Shown: positions 33,665 through 42,722, counted from the first letter of the stretch. The stretch is DNA of 64,000 nt from Micromonospora_G sp040676775 (GCF_040676775.1 NZ_JBFAPP010000003.1:310001-374000); one strand, 5' to 3'. Notes: generated by a model not told the origin, from the sequence alone. Translations and numbers: made by a program.

Positions 33665-36358
33665 TCACCCAGTGGTCTTGCCGTCGTGGTCCGGCAGCGC
33701 CCGCAGCGCCGGCCAGAGTTCCCCGCGCCCGGTCACGCCGAGCTTGGTGTAGACCCGCTGGAGATGGTTCTCCACCGTGCGGGTGGAGATGTAGAGCTGC
33801 TCCGCGATGTTGCGGCTCGGTACGCCACCGGCGGCCATCCGGGCGATCTGGCGCTCCCGGTCGGTCAGGGCCGGCTGCTCCGCGGTCAGCGCCGGGCTGC
33901 GTACGGTGTCGCAGCGCTCCAGCAACGCGCCCAGCCGTACGTTTGCCTCGTGCGCCCGGGGCGACTTGGCCTCGCGGAGTCGGGCCACCGCCATCGCCGT
34001 CGCCTCGGCGGCGTAGAGCGTCAGTTCCAACTCGTCGAAGCAGCTCGCCACCGCCAGCAGTTCCTCGCCGGACCGGGCGGCCACCGCCCGGCCGTGCCGG
34101 GCCAGCAGCGGTGGCAGCACGCCCTCCACCACCTCGGTCAGCTCGGTGAGCCGGTTCGCCACACTCTGCCGACGCCCCTCCCGGGTGGCCCGACCGACCT
34201 CCATGTCGGCGCGGTCCAGCCGGACCAGGTCGTACAGGGCCAGTACCTCGTGCCCGGTGAGCTTGTCCTTGCGAAGGTCTCCCACCAGCTTGACGAGGTG
34301 CTCGGCGGCACCGTCGAGATTGCCGGTCGCCGCCAGTACGGCCGCCCGCGCCTGCTCCCGCCACGGGTAGAGGATCGCCATGCCGGGCGAGTGCGTCTGG
34401 TCGGAGGCGGCCATCGCGTCGGTGGCCTGGGCGGTGTCGCCGCGCAGCGCCGCCGCGTGCGCCCGTTCGGCGTGCGCCAGGCCGGCGAACACCCTGCTGG
34501 TGGCGAGCATCGCGCAAGCGTCCGTGCTGGTACGCGACGCATCCGCGGTCTTGCCGCGTAGCCGGGCTGCCTGGGCGCGCAGGATCGACAGGTAGCCGGA
34601 ACCGAGCCGGAAGTCCCCGGCCACCGCCAGGTCGGCGAACTCGGCGGCCACGATCGCGTCGATGCCGCGCAGGTCACCGGCGAGGGCGAGGCGGGTGCCG
34701 CGGGCCAGTTCCAGGGCGAGTTGCAGGTACGGCATGTCGGTGCGCCACAGCGCCGCTTCCGCCTCCACCCCGGCGATCGCCCGGCCGCTGTGCAGCAGCT
34801 CGCCGCGGGCCGCCTGTAGGTGCGCGATCGTGCACCGGGCCAGCCCGCGGGCGGCGAGGCTGGCCGCCGGCCGGTCCAGCACCGCCCGGCTCAGCCGCAG
34901 CGCCTCCGTGAAGTCGAGCTGGTGCAGACGCATGATCGCCTCGAAGGCGCGTACCCGGGCGCGGGCCGGCGGGTCGGTGAGCTGCTCCGCCGCGGCCGAG
35001 ATCTCCTTCACCGTCGACTGCTGACTGAGCCCCCAGTAGGTCACCATCCCGCGTACGGTCAGGTAACGGCCACGCCGCTCGTCGGAGTCGACCTGGTCAT
35101 CGATGCCGTCGAGGACCGTGATCGCCTTCTCCGGCTGGTCGGTGAACATCAGGATGGTGGCGAGCAGTTCGGCGGCGTCGAACCCGCCGCCGGTGTCCAG
35201 CGCCGCCCGCGCCAGCCGGGCGGCGAGCGGTACGTCGAACCGGCCGAACGCCTGCACCGCCGCATCCAGCAGCAGGACCGGATCCTGTGCGGTGCCGGAG
35301 TCCAGCCGCAACACCGCCAGCCGCAGCACGTCGTCGCGGCGTCTGTTGCCGGTGGTCTGGAGCAGATCGGCGAGTTCGGCCTTCAACCGCCGGGCCCTGG
35401 TCGCCGGGCACCGCTTGCGGACCAGGTCGCCGTAGAGCGGGTGGGCGAGCTGTACGTTGGTGCGGCGGTCGTCGCGGAACTCGCGGATCAGACCGCGTTC
35501 CTGGGCCGTCTCCACGTCCAACTCGTCGGTGGCGGTCTGCAACAGTCGCAGCCCGATCGGCTCGCCCAGGGCGACCAGTTCGAGCACCTGGCGTACGCCC
35601 GGACTGAGCTGCCCGATCCGGGTGTCGATCAGCTCCTCCAGGCTGGGGGCCAGCTCCACCGGGCCGCTCCGGGTCCAGGTCCAGGTGCCGAACTCGCTCT
35701 GTACCAGCTCGTTGCTGGTCATCGAGGCGATCACCAACTCGCGCAGCATGAGCGCGTTGCCCTGGGAGTACTTGTACAGCCGGTCGGCGGAGATGCCGTC
35801 GAGTTGGCCGCCGAGCATCTCGTTGAGCAGCTTGTGCGCCTCGGGCAGGCCCATCGGGCTCAGCTCCGAGTGCTCGACCAGGTCGTCCCTCCACAGTGCC
35901 CGGATCGACAGCGGGATCTCCTCGCCGCTGCGTACGGTGCAGAGCACCTTGGCGTTCTCGGCGTGTGCGATCAGGTAGACCAGCGCGGCCGAGGACTGGT
36001 CGAGCAGATGGGCGTCGTCGATGGCGAGCACGATGGTCCGGCCGGCGGCCTGCTGGTGCAGCGCGTCGAGCGCCCAGCGCAGCACGCCCGCGGCGGAGAG
36101 GCCGACCGGTTGGTCGGCCGGCAGCACCTGGGCCAGGCCGCCGAACGGCAGCCCACCGGTGGCGACGTTCCCGGACGCGTGCCAGACTGCGAACCGGTCC
36201 GGTGGCAGCCGTTTGACGGCCTCCCGCAGGAGTCTGCTCTTGCCGATCCCGGCGTCACCACTGAAAATGAGGCCGCGACCGCGTGAACTGGTCGCGGCGG
36301 CGGTCAGTCGGTCGATCTCAGCCGCGCGGCCGACGAAGTTCCACAGAGGGATCGCCAT
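33665..36358 (-). CDS. Large ATP-binding LuxR-family (LAL/MalT-type) regulator
   Basis: 897 residues. N-terminal AAA/NTPase part: VGRAAEIDRLTAAA, Walker A FSGDAGIGKSRLL (33-44) and Walker B TIVLAIDDAHLLDQ near 115. A long middle region of helical repeats follows (TPR-like, many Ala/Leu/Arg). The last about 65 residues hold a LuxR helix-turn-helix, LTDRERQIARMAAGG with STRTVENHLQRVYTKLGV. LAL proteins are usually activators that respond to a ligand through ATP; the target genes are unknown here. I chose ATG 36358, preceded by TATGCT and six bases, over an ATG at 36445. It is divergent from the GTPase-like gene. Confidence 0.93.
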   Translation of the reverse strand: MAIPLWNFVGRAAEIDRLTAAATSSRGRGLIFSGDAGIGKSRLLREAVKRLPPDRFAVWHASGNVATGGLPFGGLAQVLPADQPVGLSAAGVLRWALDALHQQAAGRTIVLAIDDAHLLDQSSAALVYLIAHAENAKVLCTVRSGEEIPLSIRALWRDDLVEHSELSPMGLPEAHKLLNEMLGGQLDGISADRLYKYSQGNALMLRELVIASMTSNELVQSEFGTWTWTRSGPVELAPSLEELIDTRIGQLSPGVRQVLELVALGEPIGLRLLQTATDELDVETAQERGLIREFRDDRRTNVQLAHPLYGDLVRKRCPATRARRLKAELADLLQTTGNRRRDDVLRLAVLRLDSGTAQDPVLLLDAAVQAFGRFDVPLAARLARAALDTGGGFDAAELLATILMFTDQPEKAITVLDGIDDQVDSDERRGRYLTVRGMVTYWGLSQQSTVKEISAAAEQLTDPPARARVRAFEAIMRLHQLDFTEALRLSRAVLDRPAASLAARGLARCTIAHLQAARGELLHSGRAIAGVEAEAALWRTDMPYLQLALELARGTRLALAGDLRGIDAIVAAEFADLAVAGDFRLGSGYLSILRAQAARLRGKTADASRTSTDACAMLATSRVFAGLAHAERAHAAALRGDTAQATDAMAASDQTHSPGMAILYPWREQARAAVLAATGNLDGAAEHLVKLVGDLRKDKLTGHEVLALYDLVRLDRADMEVGRATREGRRQSVANRLTELTEVVEGVLPPLLARHGRAVAARSGEELLAVASCFDELELTLYAAEATAMAVARLREAKSPRAHEANVRLGALLERCDTVRSPALTAEQPALTDRERQIARMAAGGVPSRNIAEQLYISTRTVENHLQRVYTKLGVTGRGELWPALRALPDHDGKTTG

Positions 36359-36364
36359 CCACGC

Positions 36365-36370
36365 AGCATA
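36365..36370 (-). promoter_or_regulatory. Leaderless -10 box (TATGCT) of the LAL regulator
   Basis: TATGCT on the minus strand is six bases before ATG 36358. It supports this start over the longer frame. Confidence 0.55.
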
Positions 36371-36565
36371 TCGATCCGACTCATTCCAGGTGCTACCCGC
36401 GACGCGCCGGAGATGAGTATGGCTACGGTTCCCGATGAGTAACAACGCTGCTCGCAGCGTGCGGGCATCGACACGTAGCGTTCTCTTTGTTCGGTGTTAA
36501 TGCCGGACTCGTACCTGTCCGGCGTGATCCGTCGGACCCGCCAGTTGGTTCAGGGAGGGCGCCGC

Positions 36566-38242
36566 ATGGAGTCCGGACCTCGGTACAGCAGCACCGGTTC
36601 CGGCCCGGCCGACACCGCCGGTACGGGTGGCGACCGACCGGACCCCGGTCCGATCCGTACGTTCGCCGGTTCCGACGGCGACCGTCCCGGTGAGGCGCCG
36701 GACCCGACGACCGTACGCGCGCAGCCCGGCCCCGCCCCGACCGGCGCCGAACGGCCCCGCGTCGACGCCGCGCTGGTCGACCCCGCGCCCGACGAACCGC
36801 TCGCCGTGGTAGCCGTCGGACCTGCCGGAGCGGGTCGCGCCGCCGTGCTCGCCGCCCTGCTCGACACCGACGAGTCCGGGCTGCGCGCACCGGAGGGCAG
36901 CTACCTGGTGGTACGGCACGGCAGGCAGGTCACCGGCGCCGCGTACGTGCCCGGTTACCGGGAAGCGCACGGGTACGCCACCGAGGCGAACACCGCCGGT
37001 CCGGCCCTGGCCCGCCCGCCCCGCCGGGTCGAACTGACCCACCCCGAGCCGTTGCTGCGCCGCTTCGACCTGGTCGACGCGCCGGACACCGGGAGTCTCG
37101 GTCTGGCCGGCACCCGGGTCCTGCTCGACGTGGTCGAGCGGTCCGGCGCGCTGCTGTTCGTGATCTCCGCCGACCAGGCGTTGGGCCTGGCCGACCTGGA
37201 CCTGCTGACCCAGGTCGCGCGGGGCGAGGCGAAGGTCTTCTTCGCGGTCACCCCGGGCCCGGACGGCTGGCCGGAGGCCGACGCCGGCCTCGGCCCGCTG
37301 CGTACGGAGGACGACCTCGGCCCGGAGATCGGTTACCTGCTCGATCCGCGCGATCCCGGCCCTGTCCGGGTGATCCTCGCCGCTCATCGGGCCGCCCTGC
37401 TGGCCGCGGTGCCGGCCCTGGCCGAGGCGGACTGGTTCGCCGTCGACCCGGAGTACGGGGACACCGGCCCGCTCCGCGGCCAGCTGATCGACTGGGCGGA
37501 CCGGGAGGCGATGCGACGGGTCGCCGCGAATCCCCCGGTGCCGCCGAACGCCACCCGTACCGTGCCGGTGGCCGAGGACGCGCACGAGTCGGACTGGGCC
37601 GACTGGCTCGACCGCGAGGTGCACACCCGGGCCCACCGGCTACGCCAGCACCTCGCCCTCGAACTCGCCCACATCCACCTGCGCTGCGTGCAGGAACTCG
37701 TGTTCGGTGGCGGCTGCCGGGCACTGCCCGGGGCGTTGGACCGCGAACTGCACGCCCTGTCGCTGCGCGCGGTCGCCGAATCCGACCTGGGCGTGGAGGA
37801 GATCCTGACCGAAACCCTCACCCGGGTCTTCGGCGAGCCGCCGGACGAGGCGGTACGTCGACGGGTGGCGGTCGCCGTACGGTGGGGGTTCGCCGAGGAG
37901 CGCGGCGGACGCGAACTGGCCCGGGTGCTGCTCGTCACGAGCACCGGTGGGGTGGCCACGGTCACCGGTGCGCGGGCGGTGTCGGCGCTGGCGGCGTACC
38001 CCGGTGAACTGGGCGGGGTGGTGCTGCCGCCGATCGGCGCCGGCCTGTCCGGCGGCTGCTACCAGCACTGGCGCAACCCGGCGAACGCCGACATACCCAA
38101 GGGCCGGTCCTGGCTCCAGCGGGCGCTGCGGGAGGTCGAGCTGGAGCTGGCCCGCGAGCTGACCAGACGGTTCGAGGCGGTCCAGCTCTCCCTGGGTACG
38201 GTGCTGAACGACGCCGTCGACCACGGCATCCTGCTCGCCTAG
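36566..38242 (+). CDS. Dynamin-like GTPase homologue with degenerate P-loop
   Basis: 558 residues, no recognised name. After an 85-residue Pro/Gly/Asp-rich lead comes a P-loop-like strand and turn, PLAVVAVGPAGAGRAAVLAALL, in which the essential Lys and Ser/Thr of GxxxxGK(S/T) are Arg and Ala. A G3-like segment LLRRFDLVDAPDTGSLG follows, then LLFVISADQALGLADLDLL as in dynamin-like proteins. The second half is mainly helical, with a glycine-rich segment VVLPPIGAGLSGGCYQHW. It probably no longer binds nucleotide well and may serve as a scaffold. ATG 36566 has AGGGAGGG six bases before. Confidence 0.75.
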   Translation: MESGPRYSSTGSGPADTAGTGGDRPDPGPIRTFAGSDGDRPGEAPDPTTVRAQPGPAPTGAERPRVDAALVDPAPDEPLAVVAVGPAGAGRAAVLAALLDTDESGLRAPEGSYLVVRHGRQVTGAAYVPGYREAHGYATEANTAGPALARPPRRVELTHPEPLLRRFDLVDAPDTGSLGLAGTRVLLDVVERSGALLFVISADQALGLADLDLLTQVARGEAKVFFAVTPGPDGWPEADAGLGPLRTEDDLGPEIGYLLDPRDPGPVRVILAAHRAALLAAVPALAEADWFAVDPEYGDTGPLRGQLIDWADREAMRRVAANPPVPPNATRTVPVAEDAHESDWADWLDREVHTRAHRLRQHLALELAHIHLRCVQELVFGGGCRALPGALDRELHALSLRAVAESDLGVEEILTETLTRVFGEPPDEAVRRRVAVAVRWGFAEERGGRELARVLLVTSTGGVATVTGARAVSALAAYPGELGGVVLPPIGAGLSGGCYQHWRNPANADIPKGRSWLQRALREVELELARELTRRFEAVQLSLGTVLNDAVDHGILLA

Positions 38243-38337
38243 GCATGCGCCCGCGCCAACTGCCGGAGATCTTCCCGGGCCAACTTCCGGACATCGGCGG
38301 CGTTCCGGTTCAACAGTTCCCGTGGGGCAGTGGCACG

Positions 38338-38637
38338 ATGGAGGGCATGGCGGCTCCCCAGATCGCACCAGTCGAGACGCCGGACACCGAGGAGGTGCCG
38401 GTTTCCGACCGGGCCTGGGTCACCATCGTCTGGGACGATCCGGTGAATCTGATGTCCTACGTCACCTGGGTGCTGCAGAAACTCTTCGGCTACAGCCACG
38501 AGAAGGCCGAGCAGCTCATGCTCGACGTACACCACAAGGGTCGCGCGGTGGTGTCCAGCGGCGCCCGTGAGCGGATGGAGCACGACGCGGCACAGTTGCA
38601 CGGCTACGGACTCTGGGCGACAGTCGACCGGTCGTGA
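38338..38637 (+). CDS. clpS: ATP-dependent Clp protease adaptor ClpS
   Basis: 99 residues. After a flexible N-terminus the ClpS core is clear: WVTIVWDDPVNLMSYVTWVLQKLFGYSHEKAEQLMLDVHHKGRAVVS, with the DDPVN segment that contacts ClpC or ClpA. It delivers substrates with bulky N-terminal residues to Clp protease. ATG 38338 (MEGMAAPQ) or the ATG at 38347 could be used. It is followed after 58 bases by the DUF2017 gene, an actinobacterial pairing also seen in Mycobacterium tuberculosis (Rv1331-Rv1332). Confidence 0.95.
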   Translation: MEGMAAPQIAPVETPDTEEVPVSDRAWVTIVWDDPVNLMSYVTWVLQKLFGYSHEKAEQLMLDVHHKGRAVVSSGARERMEHDAAQLHGYGLWATVDRS

Positions 38638-38695
38638 ATAGTGGGCACCGGGCGAACCGGGCCGGTCGGGCGCACGAGGGCAGCGGGGAATCGGA

Positions 38696-39196
38696 GTGAG
38701 CATGTTCCGTCGGTACGGCGAACACTGCGTGGCCACCTTCGCCGCGGACGAGGTACGGGTGCTGCGCAAGGTCGCCGGTGAGGTGGTCGGCCTGCTGACC
38801 GACGGCTTCGATCATGACGATCCAGTGGTCGGTCGGCTCTTTCCGGACATCTACCCCGAAGACCCGACCAACTCGGCCGAGTTCCGCCGTTACACCGAGG
38901 GCGACCTGAAGACCGGCAAGATCGACCAGGCCGGGGCGATCCTGGCCGGGCTGCCGCCGGAGACCGGTGGTGAGGTACGTCTCGATCCCGAGGCGGCCGA
39001 GGCGTGGCTGCGCGCCCTCAACGACGCCCGGCTGGCGATGGGCGTACGGCTGGAGATCAAGGACGGCACCGACCTGGGTGACGAGCTCGACCAGGCGATC
39101 CTGCAGGACCCGACGTCGAGCCGGGTGTTCCAGCTCTCCGTCTACGCCTACCTCGGCTACCTCCAGGAGTCCCTGCTCAACGCCCTGGTCGACTAG
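38696..39196 (+). CDS. DUF2017 family protein
   Basis: 166 residues, FRRYGEHCVATFAADEVRVLRKVAGEVVGLLTDG at the start, then a helical body ending VFQLSVYAYLGYLQESLLNALVD. This matches the conserved actinobacterial family of unknown function that always follows clpS. A role with ClpS or Clp is suggested only by the gene order. GTG 38696 has GGAA close upstream. A strong terminator follows. Confidence 0.9.
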   Translation: MSMFRRYGEHCVATFAADEVRVLRKVAGEVVGLLTDGFDHDDPVVGRLFPDIYPEDPTNSAEFRRYTEGDLKTGKIDQAGAILAGLPPETGGEVRLDPEAAEAWLRALNDARLAMGVRLEIKDGTDLGDELDQAILQDPTSSRVFQLSVYAYLGYLQESLLNALVD

Positions 39197-39209
39197 ACCA
39201 CACGTACGC

Positions 39210-39243
39210 CGAAGGGCCCCGGGTGCGAACCCGGGGCCCTTCG
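39210..39243 (+). terminator. Terminator after clpS-DUF2017
   Basis: A 15-base stem, CGAAGGGCCCCGGGT (39210-39224) with 39229-39243, closed by a GCGA loop of the GNRA type. It also faces the convergent aldo/keto reductase gene. Confidence 0.88.
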
Positions 39244-39256
39244 CCGTGACCGTGGC

Positions 39257-40120
39257 TCAGCCGAAGGTGAGGGTGGCCAGTTCGTCGTCGTCCAGGGTCA
39301 GCGCGGTGGCGGCCACCGAGTCGAGGATCGACTCCGGCCGGCTCGCGCCGGGGATCGGGATGACCACCGGCGACTGGGCCAGGTGCCAGGCCAGGCAGAT
39401 CTGCTGCGGGCTGACGCCCCGGGCGGCGGCGACGTCGGCGAACGGCTGGAACCGGCTGCCCAGTTCGCTCGCCTGGGCGATCCCGCCCAGCGGGGACCAG
39501 GGCAGGAACGCGATCCCCAGCTCGTCGCAGAGCAGCAGCTCCGGCTCGGAACTGCGGAACGCGGGCGAGAACTGGTTCTGCACCGAGACCAGTCGACCGC
39601 CGAGGATCTCCTGCGCCTGCCGGATCTGGTCCGGGTTGGCGTTGGAGATGCCGGCCATCTGGATCTTGCCCTCGTCGAGCAGGTCACGTACGGCACCGAT
39701 CGAGTCGGCGTACGGGACCGAGGGGTCGGGGCGGTGGTGCTGGTAGAGGCCGATCGAGTCGACGCCCAGCCGCTTGAGCGACGCCTCACAGGCCGCCCGG
39801 ATGTGCTCCGGCCGGCCGTCGGTCAGCCAGGTGCCGTCGCCGGGACGGAACATCCCGCCCTTCGTGGCGACCAGTACGTCCGAGGTGTCGCCGCCGTAGC
39901 TGCCCAGGGCGCGGGCGATCAGCGACTCGTTGTGGCCGACCTCGTCGGCGTACTGGTGGTAGGCGTCGGCGGTGTCGATCAGGGTGACACCGGCGTCGAG
40001 CGCGGCGTGGATGGTCCGGATCGACCGGTCCTCGTCCTCCGGGCGGCCCTCGATCGACATCGGCATGCCACCGAGGCCGATCGCGCTCACCTCGACGGCG
40101 CCGATACGGCGGTTCTTCAT
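39257..40120 (-). CDS. Aldo/keto reductase
   Basis: 287 residues. AKR motifs: RRIGAVEVSAIGLGGMPM at the start, Asp and Tyr in GVTLIDTADAYHQYADEVG, Lys in VLVATKGGMFRPG, His in GLYQHHRPDPSVPYADS. C-terminal NADPH region VVIPIPGASRPESI. It reduces an aldehyde or ketone with NADPH; the substrate is unknown. AAGGAGGG lies seven bases before the ATG. It occupies the place of the peptidase gene Rv1333 in the corresponding M. tuberculosis region and so is probably a local insertion. Confidence 0.93.
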   Translation of the reverse strand: MKNRRIGAVEVSAIGLGGMPMSIEGRPEDEDRSIRTIHAALDAGVTLIDTADAYHQYADEVGHNESLIARALGSYGGDTSDVLVATKGGMFRPGDGTWLTDGRPEHIRAACEASLKRLGVDSIGLYQHHRPDPSVPYADSIGAVRDLLDEGKIQMAGISNANPDQIRQAQEILGGRLVSVQNQFSPAFRSSEPELLLCDELGIAFLPWSPLGGIAQASELGSRFQPFADVAAARGVSPQQICLAWHLAQSPVVIPIPGASRPESILDSVAATALTLDDDELATLTFG

Positions 40121-40236
40121 TACGGAGCCCTCCTTGGATCACATCTCGACTTAACAGCTTCCCTCCCCGTGACCGGCTTAACCCGCCTGGGGGTGCACGG
40201 GTGAGGTGGCCCCCGCCGGGGCGCCGAAACAGGCGG

Positions 40237-40242
40237 TAAGCT
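40237..40242 (+). promoter_or_regulatory. Leaderless -10 box (TAAGCT) of mec
   Basis: TAAGCT is six bases before GTG 40249, which has no ribosome-binding site. Confidence 0.6.
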
Positions 40243-40248
40243 GGTGCC

Positions 40249-40737
40249 GTGCTGAGCATCGACCGGGCGATCCGCGACGCGATCGTCGCGCATGCCCGTC
40301 GGGACCACCCCGACGAGGCCTGCGGTGTGGTCGCCGGGCCGGTCGGCAGCGACCGGCCGACCCGTCATATCCCGATGGACAACGCCGCCCGTTCGATGAC
40401 CTTCTACGAGTTCGACTCGATGGAGCACCTGCGGGTGTGGCGGGAGATGGACGACCGGGACGAGGAGCCGGTGGTGATCTACCACTCGCACACCGCGACC
40501 GAGGCCTACCCGTCCCGCACCGACGTCTCCTTCGCCGGTGAACCGGGCGCGCACTACCTGCTGGTCTCCACCCGTGACCCGGACGACGAGGAGATCCGCT
40601 CGTTCCGCATCGTGGACGGCGTGGTCACCGAGGAGCCGGTCGAGATCGTCGAGGCCGCGGTGGATCCGCACGCCGTGCAGTCCTACATGTTCGGGCAGAG
40701 CCCGACGACGGTCGACTACGAGTGTTCCGGCCGCTGA
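40249..40737 (+). CDS. mec: Mec-type JAMM metallopeptidase (CysO-cysteine hydrolase)
   Basis: 162 residues. The JAMM zinc motif is complete: Glu in HPDEACGVVAGP near residue 23, and HSHTATEAYPSRTD near residue 78, which fits H-x-H-x7-S-x2-D. In mycobacteria Mec frees cysteine from the CysO-cysteine adduct. The next two genes encode CysO and CysM, so the assignment is firm. Because CysO here carries extra residues after Gly-Gly, Mec may also have to mature it, as the JAMM protein QbsD does for QbsE in the quinolobactin pathway. GTG 40249 has a leaderless -10 box. Confidence 0.95.
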   Translation: MLSIDRAIRDAIVAHARRDHPDEACGVVAGPVGSDRPTRHIPMDNAARSMTFYEFDSMEHLRVWREMDDRDEEPVVIYHSHTATEAYPSRTDVSFAGEPGAHYLLVSTRDPDDEEIRSFRIVDGVVTEEPVEIVEAAVDPHAVQSYMFGQSPTTVDYECSGR

Positions 40738-40809
40738 CCCGCTCGCGGGTGGCGCCCTGTCCGTAGTCCCTTTTTCCCCCGAAACCGTCGCATCTTTAGG
40801 AGTAACACC

Positions 40810-41163
40810 ATGGCCATCGAGGTTCGCATCCCCACCATCCTGCGCAGCTACACCGGCGGCGCGAAGATCGTCGAAGGCGCCGGGGACACCCTCGCCGAGC
40901 TGCTGTCCAACCTGGACTCGAACCACGCCGGCCTGCGCGGCCGGCTGGTCACCGACGAGGGCGCGCTGCACCGGTTCGTCAACGTCTACGTCAACGACGA
41001 GGACGTACGTTTCCTCGGCGCCCTGGACGCGAAGGTCTCCGACGGTGACACCGTGACCATCCTGCCGGCCGTGGCCGGCGGCGCGTTCGGCTTCGCGGCG
41101 GCCGCGGCGATCATCTCGCACAGCGCGGCGGCTGGTCGCCGCGCACCGGTCACCACTCGCTGA
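40810..41163 (+). CDS. cysO: Sulfur-carrier protein CysO (MoaD/ThiS family) with C-terminal extension
   Basis: 117 residues. The ubiquitin-like core matches mycobacterial CysO: VRIPTILRSYTGGAKIVEGAG, HRFVNVYVNDEDVRFLG, DGDTVTILPAVAGG. In the mycobacterial protein Gly-Gly is the true C-terminus and is thiocarboxylated to give sulfur to CysM. Here Gly90-Gly91 is followed by 26 more residues beginning AFGFAAAAAIISHS and ending PVTTR. The reading frame and codon use stay normal to the stop. The protein must be trimmed before it can work, or the family member has another role. TTTAGGAG precedes the ATG at 40810. Confidence 0.9.
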   Translation: MAIEVRIPTILRSYTGGAKIVEGAGDTLAELLSNLDSNHAGLRGRLVTDEGALHRFVNVYVNDEDVRFLGALDAKVSDGDTVTILPAVAGGAFGFAAAAAIISHSAAAGRRAPVTTR

Positions 41164-41173
41164 GGCGGCCGCC

Positions 41174-42139
41174 GTGGCGCGGTACGACAACCTGCTCGAC
41201 GCCTGCGGCGGCACGCCGCTGGTGGGTCTGCCGCGCCTCTCGCCGACGGTGCCCGAAGGGGCACCGCCGGTGCGGCTGTGGGCCAAGCTCGAGGACCGCA
41301 ACCCGACCGGCAGCATCAAGGACCGGCCGGCCCTGCACATGGTCCGGGCGGCCGAGGAAGCCGGCCGGCTCCGGCCGGGCGACACGATCCTGGAACCGAC
41401 CAGTGGCAATACCGGCATCTCGCTGGCCATGGTGGCGAAGCTGCACGGCTACCGGCTGGTCTGCGTGATGCCGGAGAACGTCTCCACCGAACGGGTGCAA
41501 CTGCTCCGGATGTACGGCGCGGAGATCATTTTCTCGCCGGCCGCGGGCGGCTCCAACCAGGCGGTGGCGACGGCGAAGCAGATCGCGGCCGAGCACCCGG
41601 ACTGGGTGATGCTGTTCCAGTACGGCAACGAGGCCAACGCGCGGGCGCACTACGAGACCACCGGCCCCGAACTGCTCCAGGACCTGCCGACGATCACGCA
41701 CTTCGTGGCCGGGCTGGGTACCACCGGCACCCTGATGGGCACCGGCCGCTACCTGCGGGAGAAGGTCGAGGAGATCGAGATCGTCGCCGCCGAGCCCCGG
41801 TACGGCGAACTGGTCTACGGGCTGCGCAACATCGACGAGGGCTACGTGCCCGAGTTGTACGACGCGACCGTACTGAGTCGGCGGTTCTCCGTCGGCACCC
41901 GCGACGCGGTGCTGCGTACCCGGCAACTGGTCGAGGTGGAGGGCATCTTCGCCGGATTCTCCACCGGTGCGATCCTGCACGCCGCGCTGGCGGTGGCGCA
42001 CGAGGCCGTACGCGCCGGTCGTCGGGCCGACGTCGCGTTCGTGGTCGCCGACGGCGGCTGGAAGTACCTCTCCACCGGCGCCTACGGCGGCACGCTCAGC
42101 GATGCCGAGGAAGCCCTGGAGGGTCAACTCTGGGCCTGA
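41174..42139 (+). CDS. cysM: Cysteine synthase CysM (O-phosphoserine type)
   Basis: 321 residues, fold type II PLP enzyme. PLP Lys49 lies in LEDRNPTGSIKDRPALHM, the phosphate-binding loop in ILEPTSGNTGISLAM near residue 77, and GLGTTGTLMGTGRYL binds the cofactor phosphate. The C-terminus ends EALEGQLWA; in mycobacterial CysM a flexible C-terminal segment closes over the active site. It joins sulfur from CysO thiocarboxylate to O-phosphoserine-derived aminoacrylate. Start GTG 41174 follows cysO by ten bases, so cysO-cysM is one unit. Confidence 0.94.
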   Translation: MARYDNLLDACGGTPLVGLPRLSPTVPEGAPPVRLWAKLEDRNPTGSIKDRPALHMVRAAEEAGRLRPGDTILEPTSGNTGISLAMVAKLHGYRLVCVMPENVSTERVQLLRMYGAEIIFSPAAGGSNQAVATAKQIAAEHPDWVMLFQYGNEANARAHYETTGPELLQDLPTITHFVAGLGTTGTLMGTGRYLREKVEEIEIVAAEPRYGELVYGLRNIDEGYVPELYDATVLSRRFSVGTRDAVLRTRQLVEVEGIFAGFSTGAILHAALAVAHEAVRAGRRADVAFVVADGGWKYLSTGAYGGTLSDAEEALEGQLWA

Positions 42140-42152
42140 GACCCTCGCCGCG

Positions 42153-42722
42153 TTACAGCGCGGTGAGGGTCAGTGCCAGGTTGACCGCGAGCGGCAGCGT
42201 GGCCAGACTCAGCATGATCCAGGGCAGTCGAGGGTGCCGGACGGAGAGGAACGCGACCATGGTCAGCGCGACGCCGCCCAGCCCGACGCCGGCCATCGTC
42301 GACTCGTACCAGTCCGGTGCCGCTCCCGCCACGATCGCGACCAGTCCCCGCAGCCCGGTGGCGAGCCCGATCAGACCCAGCGCGGTGGCCCAGCCGCAGA
42401 CGCCGAGGATCTGCCGGCTGGTGCCTCGGGGCCCCGCCCGCCGGGTGCAGATCGGATGGTCCGCCGTCGGCGCCGCCCAGGGCACCAGGGGCGGCTGCGG
42501 CGCCAGGGTCGCGCCGTCGTCCGGTGCGGCGTACGCGGGGCGTACCTGTGCCGCGGCCCGTGCCACGGGCGGTGCGGCGGCGTACGCCGTCTCCGGCGGG
42601 TCGGTGGCCGCCGGATGACCGGTGGGCGTCGCCGGCCGGATCGCGCCGGTCGCCACCAGCGGTACGGTGCCCAGAGCGACCGCCGCCGTGGCCGTCTCCC
42701 GCTGCGGGGCGCCAGTCGTCAT
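42153..42722 (-). CDS. Small membrane protein, unknown
   Basis: 189 residues. The first about 100 are Ala/Pro/Thr-rich and cytoplasmic-like. Then GWATALGLIGLATGLRGLVAIVAG, then STMAGVGLGGVALTMVAFLSV, and LPWIMLSLATLPLAVNLALTLTAL give three or four membrane helices to the C-terminus. I do not recognise the family. ATG 42722 has GAGG five bases upstream. It sits, on the opposite strand, where the rhomboid and murI genes stand in M. tuberculosis. Confidence 0.72.
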   Translation of the reverse strand: MTTGAPQRETATAAVALGTVPLVATGAIRPATPTGHPAATDPPETAYAAAPPVARAAAQVRPAYAAPDDGATLAPQPPLVPWAAPTADHPICTRRAGPRGTSRQILGVCGWATALGLIGLATGLRGLVAIVAGAAPDWYESTMAGVGLGGVALTMVAFLSVRHPRLPWIMLSLATLPLAVNLALTLTAL

